In this document: piece by piece, positions 1 to 4,445 of the stretch | Layout: every line of letters starts with the position of its first letter | Numbering within the stretch: position 1 is the first letter of the stretch | NCBI GenBank assembly: GCA_003647385.1 | Contig: QMMT01000138.1 | Span: 1-6,269, forward strand | DNA length: 6,269 nucleotides | Reading direction: 5' to 3' | DNA from: Deltaproteobacteria bacterium | GTDB taxonomy: Bacteria > Desulfobacterota > Desulfobacteria > Desulfobacterales > Desulfobacteraceae | The notes under the pieces: model-generated | Database searches by the model: none | Seen by the model: the letters and a program-made list of their open reading frames with translations, nothing else | What the model was told of the DNA's origin: nothing | Translations under genes and position numbers: made by a program

Positions 1-4
1 CTTT

Positions 5-20
5 TGGCACATAGATTGCT
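5..20 (+). promoter_or_regulatory. sigma-54 (-24/-12) promoter of the activator gene
   Basis: The sequence TGGCACATAGATTGCT fits the sigma-54 consensus TGGCACG-N4-TTGCW with one deviation. The invariant GG (6-7) and GC (18-19) are separated by exactly 10 bases. The predicted transcription start is near 31, giving a leader of about 119 bases before the activator start at 150. Any upstream activator sites would lie before the window. The match is seen directly; activity is inferred. It implies that the activator gene itself depends on sigma-54, by autoactivation or through another activator. Confidence 0.8.
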
Positions 21-39
21 TTAAACCATATAAAGATTG

Positions 40-56
40 CAATTAATCATTAATTG
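40..56. repeat. 17-bp perfect palindrome just downstream of the predicted start
   Basis: CAATTAAT and ATTAATTG (8-base arms) flank a single central C. Two further pairs match outside one mismatch (37-38 with 58-59). It would lie at about +10 to +26 of the sigma-54 transcript. A one-base loop makes an RNA hairpin unlikely, so a protein-binding site such as a repressor operator is the more natural reading. In A/T-rich DNA chance palindromes are common, and no binding protein can be named. Confidence 0.35.
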
Positions 57-149
57 AAACAGGAAAATTTTTTATAAATGTGGTAATATCATGACAGCCT
101 GTGTAAATATAAACAGATCAAAATTGTTTGATAATTTTAAGAGATGCCT

Positions 150-1538
150 ATGAAGAAAAAAAATACCCCATTGGATACTTTTACCCATAGTGTCTGCGAA
201 ATTGTCCTTGAAAGCATTTCTGACGGTGTTTTTACGGTCGATCATGAATGGAAAATCATGTCCTTTAACCGGGCGGCTGAAAAAATCACCGGCATATCCC
301 GTCAAGAGGCGATTGGCAGACATTGCTGGAATGTGTTTCGATCAAATATGTGTCAGAATGAATGTGCCTTAAAAAAAACCATGGAGGAAGGAAAATCTTT
401 TTTCAGCAGTTCCACTTATATCATTAACAGCAGTAAAAAACGGATTCCCACAACGGTTTTCACCTCTTTATTAAAAGATCAAAACGGGAATATTATTGGG
501 GGTGTTGAGACGTTTAGAGATCACAGCCTTGTGGAGGAATTGCGCAAAAAACTCTATGGCAGTTTCCAGATGGGAGATATGATCAGCCGTAGCCCGGCAA
601 TGAAAGATATATTTACAACCATGCCAAAAGTCTCTCAAAGTGACAGCACCGTGTTGATCAGTGGGAAGACCGGTACGGGTAAGGGCTTGATGGCAAAGGC
701 AATTCATAATTTGAGTCTGAGAAAAGATAAGCCGTTTGTAGCGATTAATTGCGGAGCACTTCCGGATACGCTTCTGGAATCAGAATTGTTCGGTTATAAA
801 GCAGGCGCTTTTACCCATGCAACTAAAAATAAGCTGGGATTGTTTGCACTTGCCGATAAAGGAACGATTTTTTTAGATGAAATAGGGGATACCAGCCCTT
901 CGTTTCAGGTAAAGCTTCTCCGGGTTTTAGAGGAAAAGACATTTTTGCCGCTGGGTGCTGTTAAAATGGAAACATCAGACATAAGGATTATCGCGGCTAC
1001 AAATAAGAATTTGTCTAAAATGGTAGATGCAGATACCTTCAGGCAGGATCTTTTTTACCGTATCAATGTTGTACAGCTAAAACTGCCGCCGCTTCGACAA
1101 AGAATGGAGGACCTTCCCCTTCTTGTGGAGCATTTTATCACAAGCTTGAATAAAATACGCGGCAAATCTGTCAGCGGGATAGATAAAGCAGCCCTTGGAA
1201 TCCTGATGGCCCATGATTACCCGGGAAATATAAGAGAGCTTGAAAATATTATTGAACATGCATTTGTGCTGTGCTCCAAAGGGGATATCGCTCCGGAACA
1301 CCTGCCGTCTTCGCTTACACGGGCGTCCTTGATTGAAATAGAAGACAATGACAATGAATCACCATTTCCCTTGAAGGTTGCAGAAATTGAGGTCATCAAA
1401 GCATATCTGAAAAAGAATAACTATGATCGCAGCGCCACTGCAAAGGCGCTTGGTATTCATAAAACCACATTGTTCAGAAAAATCGATAAACTTCAAATTA
1501 AACTTCCAAAAATTGATGGGAGATCCAAAAGGCAATAG
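150..1538 (+). CDS. PAS-domain sigma-54-dependent transcriptional activator (enhancer-binding protein)
   Basis: This cytosolic activator hydrolyses ATP to remodel sigma-54 RNA polymerase at -24/-12 promoters. Numbered from the ATG at 150 (462 aa), a PAS sensor spans about residues 16-126 and carries a C-x8-C-x3-C cluster (Cys59, 68, 72). The AAA+ domain (about 145-375) shows Walker A GKTGTGKG (172-179), the sigma-54-contact loop as GAFTHA instead of GAFTGA (219-224), Walker B FLDE ending at Asp243-Glu244, the sensor-I segment IAATNKNL, the arginine-finger region FRQDLFYR and the sensor-II segment YPGNIREL. A Fis-type helix-turn-helix follows (about 414-454). There is no receiver domain, so the signal is probably sensed by the PAS domain. 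An ATG lies at 144, but AAGAG at 139-143 is spaced correctly (6 bases) only for the ATG at 150. Its likely targets are the sigma-54 promoters at 1682 and 2785. The nearest characterised relative by context is the activator of the Desulfovibrio ORP operons; orthology is inferred, not shown. Confidence 0.93.
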   Translation: MKKKNTPLDTFTHSVCEIVLESISDGVFTVDHEWKIMSFNRAAEKITGISRQEAIGRHCWNVFRSNMCQNECALKKTMEEGKSFFSSSTYIINSSKKRIPTTVFTSLLKDQNGNIIGGVETFRDHSLVEELRKKLYGSFQMGDMISRSPAMKDIFTTMPKVSQSDSTVLISGKTGTGKGLMAKAIHNLSLRKDKPFVAINCGALPDTLLESELFGYKAGAFTHATKNKLGLFALADKGTIFLDEIGDTSPSFQVKLLRVLEEKTFLPLGAVKMETSDIRIIAATNKNLSKMVDADTFRQDLFYRINVVQLKLPPLRQRMEDLPLLVEHFITSLNKIRGKSVSGIDKAALGILMAHDYPGNIRELENIIEHAFVLCSKGDIAPEHLPSSLTRASLIEIEDNDNESPFPLKVAEIEVIKAYLKKNNYDRSATAKALGIHKTTLFRKIDKLQIKLPKIDGRSKRQ

Positions 1539-1542
1539 TTCT

Positions 1543-1556
1543 TTGCTTCGCTGCAA
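1543..1556. promoter_or_regulatory. candidate upstream activator site 1 (TTGC-N6-GCAA)
   Basis: TTGCTTCGCTGCAA is a TTGC-N6-GCAA dyad starting five bases after the activator gene's stop codon. It lies at about -165 to -152 of the predicted start at 1708. It shares 14 of 18 bases, including the TTTT flank, with the site at 2672 ahead of the next sigma-54 promoter. The repeat is seen directly; binding by the adjacent Fis-type HTH protein is inferred. Confidence 0.55.
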
Positions 1557-1574
1557 TTTTGAGTATCTATACCG

Positions 1575-1588
1575 TTGCATTTCTGCAA
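1575..1588. promoter_or_regulatory. candidate upstream activator site 2 (TTGC-N6-GCAA)
   Basis: TTGCATTTCTGCAA is a perfect dyad (TTGCA/TGCAA arms). Its start is 32 bases after that of site 1, close to three helical turns, so both would face the same side of the DNA. It lies at about -133 to -120 of the predicted start at 1708, a usual range for sigma-54 enhancers. A 5-bp stem with no adjacent T-run makes a terminator unlikely. Confidence 0.6.
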
Positions 1589-1596
1589 TAGTAGAA

Positions 1597-1643
1597 TTTT
1601 TTAAAAAAAATATATTTTTTGAGATTAGTATAACTAATTGAAA
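1597..1643. promoter_or_regulatory. A/T-rich bendable region with a possible IHF site
   Basis: Between the activator sites and the promoter lie consecutive T and A tracts (1597-1620, including the palindrome AAAAAATATATTTTTT at 1605-1620) and a 15-bp palindrome, ATTAGT-ATA-ACTAAT (1624-1638). On the reverse strand, 1631-1643 matches the IHF consensus WATCAANNNNTTR at all but one position. DNA bending between enhancer and promoter is usual for sigma-54 systems. The IHF consensus is loose and the region is A/T-rich, so this call is tentative. Confidence 0.3.
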
Positions 1644-1681
1644 TAACAGAATTATTATTTATATAACTTTTTGTTAAGCGT

Positions 1682-1697
1682 TGGCATAGTCTTTGCG
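1682..1697 (+). promoter_or_regulatory. sigma-54 (-24/-12) promoter of the NifX-like gene pair
   Basis: TGGCATAGTCTTTGCG matches TGGCAYR-N4-TTGC, with the GG at 1683-1684 and the GC at 1695-1696 separated by exactly 10 bases. The predicted start is near 1708, giving a 74-base leader. Together with the paired dyads at 1543 and 1575 it has a typical sigma-54 enhancer layout. Confidence 0.85.
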
Positions 1698-1767
1698 AAT
1701 ATAATTGGACAGGTAAATTAGAAAAAGGGTTATGAGGTTTAAAATCCTTAATTTTATGATTCGCAAT

Positions 1768-1776
1768 AGAGGAGGT
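1768..1776 (+). promoter_or_regulatory. strong ribosome binding site
   Basis: AGAGGAGGT, nearly fully complementary to the 16S rRNA 3' end, has its GGAGG core six bases before the ATG at 1782. It fixes that start and suggests high expression of the first NifX-like protein. Confidence 0.8.
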
Positions 1777-1781
1777 CCAAT

Positions 1782-2297
1782 ATGAAAATATGCATCAGTT
1801 CGACAGGGAAAGATATGAATTCCCAGGTAGACCCAAGATTTGGCAGGTGTGCTTATTTTATGATTGTTCAAACAGATGATTTAAGCTTTGAGGTGTTTGA
1901 AAATGAGTTCAAATCCCTTGGAGGAGGAGCAGGTATCCAGTCTGCAGGCTTTCTCCAATCAAAGGATGTTAAGGCTTTACTGACTGGTAATTGCGGGCCC
2001 AATGCCATGAATGTTTTTTCGGAAAGTAAGATTCAGGTTGTTACAGGCCAGGCAGGTTTAATCAAAGATGTTGTAGAAAAGTTTAAAAAGGGCGAACTAT
2101 CCCCTTCGGTTGATCCCACGGTTAATGAAAAAGCTGGATTGACAGATGCAGCCGGTCAAGGAAACAATGGATCCCAAGGCCGGGGAAGATGTATGGGAGG
2201 TGGCGGCCGTGGAATGGGAAGAGGCCAGGGCCAGGGAAGAGGTATGGGCCGGGGTCAGGGGTCAGGAAGAGGTATGGGAAGGGGGCTGGGTCGTTGA
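1782..2297 (+). CDS. NifX/NifB-C-terminal-fold (dinitrogenase Fe-Mo cofactor family) protein with Gly/Arg/Met tail
   Basis: This 171-aa soluble protein belongs to the family of small RNase H-like-fold proteins that bind or carry Mo- and Fe-S-type clusters (NifX, NifY, the NifB C-terminus, ORP, MTH1175-like). The family domain covers about residues 1-105 and shows VDPRFGRCAYF (16-26), GGGAGIQ (47-53) and TGNCGPNA (68-75). Cysteines 4, 23 and 71 are candidate cluster or metal ligands. After a short linker the C-terminus is very rich in Gly, Arg and Met, ending in three 10-residue repeats (142-171). Such tails are frequent in this family, but their role is unclear. The gene overlaps the next by four bases and follows its own sigma-54 promoter. 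No nitrogenase gene is nearby, so a role in nitrogenase cofactor synthesis is not supported; an ORP-like or general cluster-handling role is more likely. Confidence 0.88.
   Translation: MKICISSTGKDMNSQVDPRFGRCAYFMIVQTDDLSFEVFENEFKSLGGGAGIQSAGFLQSKDVKALLTGNCGPNAMNVFSESKIQVVTGQAGLIKDVVEKFKKGELSPSVDPTVNEKAGLTDAAGQGNNGSQGRGRCMGGGGRGMGRGQGQGRGMGRGQGSGRGMGRGLGR
2205..2294 (+). repeat. three tandem 30-bp units encoding a 10-residue Gly/Arg/Met repeat
   Basis: Units at 2205-2234, 2235-2264 and 2265-2294 encode GRGMGRGQGQ, GRGMGRGQGS and GRGMGRGLGR. The peptide core GRGMGRG is invariant while several codons differ synonymously (GGA/GGC/GGT, AGA/CGT/CGG), which suggests selection on the peptide instead of a very recent DNA duplication. 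The repeat ends exactly at the last sense codon of the gene. Confidence 0.9.
2276..2285 (+). promoter_or_regulatory. ribosome binding site inside the repeat tail, deciding the TTG start
   Basis: GGGAAGGGGG, part of the last tail repeat of the preceding gene, lies eight bases before the TTG at 2294. It supports translation of the second gene from this TTG, coupled to termination of the first at the overlapping TGA (2295-2297). Confidence 0.55.
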
Positions 2298-2647
2298 AGG
2301 TTGCAGTTACAGTATGGGATGAGAGAATTGCTCCTGTTTTTGATTCATCCCATACGCTTTTAATTGTGGACATCAAAGACGAAGAAATAAAAAATATATC
2401 TTATAAGTCCTTTAACCCACAGCTGGAAGCCGTCCTGACAGAGGACCTGAATCGTTTAGGCATTGAGGTTTTCATCTGCGGCGCTATTTCGCAAACCCAT
2501 TCAACCCTGATCGAGGCCGGTACGATTCAATTGATTTCCTTTATCGGCGGCAGTGTCAACGAAATCCTTGAATCCTATGCCAAAGGTAATCCGCTTACCC
2601 CGGCTTTTTTAATGCCGGGGTGTGAAAAAGGAAGTTTGACTGTATAG
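2294..2647 (+). CDS. second NifX/NifB-C-terminal-fold cluster-binding protein
   Basis: This 117-aa protein is a second, tailless member of the dinitrogenase Fe-Mo cofactor family. It starts with the family's typical beta strand (KVAVTVWD) and shows RIAPVFDSSHTLLIVD (11-26), FICGAIS with Cys62 (60-66), an IGG turn and a C-terminal MPGC with Cys110. An in-frame ATG at 2189 exists, but it would translate the preceding gene's repeat in another frame. The TTG at 2294 places the family N-terminus exactly and gives a four-base TTGA overlap, so translation is probably coupled. Its length is like that of small ORP-type proteins. Working as a partner of the upstream paralogue in carrying a metal-sulfur cluster is inferred. 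Confidence 0.85.
   Translation: MKVAVTVWDERIAPVFDSSHTLLIVDIKDEEIKNISYKSFNPQLEAVLTEDLNRLGIEVFICGAISQTHSTLIEAGTIQLISFIGGSVNEILESYAKGNPLTPAFLMPGCEKGSLTV
2598..2620 (+). repeat. G/C-rich inverted repeat near the 3' end of the coding region
   Basis: CCCCGGC (2598-2604) and GCCGGGG (2614-2620) form a perfect 7-bp stem with a 9-base T-rich loop. It lies inside the second NifX-like gene, ending 27 bases before the end of the stop codon, and encodes part of the conserved MPGC end. No U-tract follows on either strand, so it is not a normal intrinsic terminator. It could protect the mRNA 3' end or pause transcription. Confidence 0.5.
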
Positions 2648-2661
2648 TTGCAATATTGCAT
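2648..2661. promoter_or_regulatory. candidate upstream activator site 3 (TTGC-N6-GCAT)
   Basis: TTGCAATATTGCAT begins directly after the stop codon and contains the perfect 12-bp palindrome TGCAATATTGCA (2649-2660). It keeps the TTGC-N6-GCA spacing of sites 1 and 2 and lies at about -163 to -150 of the predicted start at 2811, almost the same distance as site 1 from its own promoter. Confidence 0.45.
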
Positions 2662-2671
2662 TGTTATAGAG

Positions 2672-2685
2672 TTGCTGTTCTGCTA
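2672..2685. promoter_or_regulatory. candidate upstream activator site 4 (TTGC-N6-GCTA)
   Basis: TTGCTGTTCTGCTA shares TTCTGC with site 2 and 14 of 18 bases with site 1 when the TTTT flank is included. It starts 24 bases after site 3 and lies at about -139 to -126 of the predicted start at 2811. The right half-site is imperfect. Confidence 0.45.
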
Positions 2686-2717
2686 TTTTAGTATCATTCC
2701 ATTCTTTTTCTCCACAG

Positions 2718-2730
2718 AATCAAATACTTC
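2718..2730 (+). promoter_or_regulatory. possible IHF site
   Basis: AATCAAATACTTC matches the IHF consensus WATCAANNNNTTR except at the last base. It lies between the candidate activator sites and the -24 element, where IHF commonly bends DNA in sigma-54 systems. The consensus is degenerate, so confidence is low. Confidence 0.35.
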
Positions 2731-2734
2731 TTAA

Positions 2735-2754
2735 ATCCTTTATTCATAAGGGAT
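2735..2754. repeat. imperfect 20-bp inverted repeat
   Basis: ATCCTTTAT and ATAAGGGAT (one mismatched pair, a G-U pair in RNA) flank the central TC. It sits about 32 bases upstream of the -24 element. It could be an operator, or a weak hairpin on transcripts reading through from the NifX-like pair. No T-run follows directly, so it is not called a terminator. Confidence 0.3.
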
Positions 2755-2784
2755 GCCATCATAAAAACTTTATTTTTATCCTCC

Positions 2785-2800
2785 TGGCATGCTGTTTGCT
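2785..2800 (+). promoter_or_regulatory. sigma-54 (-24/-12) promoter of the kinase-HdrA operon
   Basis: TGGCATGCTGTTTGCT matches TGGCACG-N4-TTGCW with one difference. The GG at 2786-2787 and the GC at 2798-2799 are separated by exactly 10 bases. The predicted start near 2811 leaves a 23-base leader that is mostly the ribosome binding site. Confidence 0.87.
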
Positions 2801-2833
2801 CTTTTATTATTATAACAAACAACAGGAGGCCCT

Positions 2834-4399
2834 ATGGCGTTGCCCATAAATTGGAAAATACTTTTGATAGATGATGAGAAAGATATTCGGGACATCATGA
2901 CAGTCACCCTGGAAGATGCCGGATATTCAGTTGTCTGCGCTCCAGATGGACCCACAGGCCTCATGCTTGCTACAAGAGAAGAACCCCAGATTGTTATCAC
3001 TGACATTAAAATGCCCGGCATGACCGGTCTTGAAGTTCTTGAAAAGATAAAAAAGATAAAACCTGAAATCGAAGTCATTGTGACCACAGGGTTTGGCGAT
3101 GTTAAAAAGGCGGTCAAAGCCCTGCAATTCGATGCATCGGATTTTATTTCAAAGCCTATTGATGATGCCGCTCTTCACATGGCATTGAAACGGGCTAAGC
3201 AGCGATATATTGATAGAAAACAATTGTCTGATTATACCATTCTGCTGGAAAACGAAAATTTGAAAACCAGTTCTGATCTGATAAAAAATGTTAAATTTCA
3301 AAGCAGTCTTATTGAAAATTCAATGGACGGGATTCTTGGGTGCGATGAAAATGATATCATTATCACATATAACCGGAGCATGGAAAATCTTCTGGGTTAT
3401 CCAAAAGCCCATGTATTGAAAAAAATGAGAGTGATGGCATTTTTTAAACCCGAATGGTTTTTAAAATTAAGGGAAGATCTGGTCAGCAGCGATTTCGGTG
3501 GTAAAAACAGGTTGTTTCTTTACGAAACCTCCATGCTTTCAACAGAAAAGAAGGATATTCCGGTTCAAATTTCCGGCTTTATCATCTCCCTGGACAGTAT
3601 TCAGAACAGCATGGTGTTGTTTATTAGCGATTTAAGGGGGCTTAGGGTCCTGGAACAGGAAGTGGCGGACCAGGCAAAGCTGCTTCACCGGGAGAAAATG
3701 ATATCTCTGGGACGGCTTGCCGCAAGCATGGTTCATGAAATCAACAATCCATTGTCCGGTATTTTAAATTACATCAGACTGATGATCCGGATCAGTGAAA
3801 AAGCAAGTAATAAACCGGATCTGACACCGGATCAGATCGGCAAATTTAATTCCTATCTTGGAATAATAGAATCAGAGACCCAGAGATGTTCGGACCTTGT
3901 ATCCGGTCTTTTGAAATTTTCAAGGAAAACAAAGCTGGAACAAAAAAGTATTGATGTAACAAAGTTGATTGAACACAGCCTGTTGTTATGCAGCCACAAG
4001 ATTGAGTTGAGCAATATCGTTTTAACCGTCAGATGCGCCTCTGATGTTCCCAATATTTATGGGGATTTTAACCAGCTGGAACAATGTATGATTAATCTGA
4101 TTTTTAATGCCATTGATGCCATGAAAGATGGTGGGGCCATAGAGATTAAGACAGGGTTTAACTTAGAGGAAAAACTGGTTTTTATTTCCATAAAAGACAA
4201 TGGAAAGGGCATCTCAAAAGAGGATTTAAATTTTATTTTTGAGCCGTTTTTTACAACAAAAAATGAAGGATACGGGGTAGGGCTTGGATTGTCATCAGCC
4301 TATGGAATTATTGAAAAACACAAAGGAACTATTGTTGTGGAAAGTATTTTGGAACTTGGTTCTGAATTTATCATAAAGCTTCCCCCAATAGAAAAGTGA
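2834..4399 (+). CDS. soluble receiver-PAS-histidine kinase
   Basis: This 521-aa sensor kinase has no membrane segment or signal peptide, so it should sense a cytosolic signal. An N-terminal receiver domain (about 8-125) has the acidic pair Asp13-Asp14, phospho-acceptor Asp57 (ITDIKMPGMTG), Thr84/Thr85 and Lys107. A helical linker leads to a PAS domain (about 155-270). The dimerisation and phosphotransfer domain carries His301 in MVHEINNPLSG. The ATPase domain has the N-box Asn425 (NLIFNAIDAM), DNGKGI (455-460), FEPFFTTK and the Gly-rich lid GYGVGLGLS. All catalytic residues are present. AGGAGG at 2824-2829 fixes the start. The gene follows a sigma-54 promoter and is 46 bases upstream of the HdrA-like gene, so the two are probably co-transcribed. 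The nearby activator has no receiver domain, so the phosphoryl acceptor may be the kinase's own receiver or an unlinked protein. Confidence 0.93.
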   Translation: MALPINWKILLIDDEKDIRDIMTVTLEDAGYSVVCAPDGPTGLMLATREEPQIVITDIKMPGMTGLEVLEKIKKIKPEIEVIVTTGFGDVKKAVKALQFDASDFISKPIDDAALHMALKRAKQRYIDRKQLSDYTILLENENLKTSSDLIKNVKFQSSLIENSMDGILGCDENDIIITYNRSMENLLGYPKAHVLKKMRVMAFFKPEWFLKLREDLVSSDFGGKNRLFLYETSMLSTEKKDIPVQISGFIISLDSIQNSMVLFISDLRGLRVLEQEVADQAKLLHREKMISLGRLAASMVHEINNPLSGILNYIRLMIRISEKASNKPDLTPDQIGKFNSYLGIIESETQRCSDLVSGLLKFSRKTKLEQKSIDVTKLIEHSLLLCSHKIELSNIVLTVRCASDVPNIYGDFNQLEQCMINLIFNAIDAMKDGGAIEIKTGFNLEEKLVFISIKDNGKGISKEDLNFIFEPFFTTKNEGYGVGLGLSSAYGIIEKHKGTIVVESILELGSEFIIKLPPIEK

Positions 4400-4445
4400 T
4401 TTAAAAATAAAGGTAAGGTTAACATAAACCAAATTGGAGGTATCC

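Noticed and set aside
1543..1588. TTGC/GCAA dyads after the activator gene read as intrinsic terminators
   Set aside because: Stems are only 4-5 bp, the first is followed by just TTTT, and the long T-run at 1597 is nine bases away from the second. The repeated motif with fixed spacing before two promoters fits protein-binding sites better.
2189..2293. ATG-initiated longer form of the second NifX-like protein
   Set aside because: The extra 35 residues are an out-of-frame reading of the Gly/Arg repeat of the preceding gene. The family N-terminus starts exactly at the TTG at 2294, which has a purine-rich ribosome binding site.
2122..2376. Reverse-strand open frame with many Pro and Phe residues
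   Set aside because: It is the complement of the Gly-rich repeat and lies across two well-supported genes; no family resemblance or ribosome binding site.
1782..2647. Nitrogenase cofactor genes nifX/nifB
   Set aside because: Only the small shared fold is present. There is no radical-SAM domain and no nif structural or assembly gene in the window, so nif symbols would mislead.
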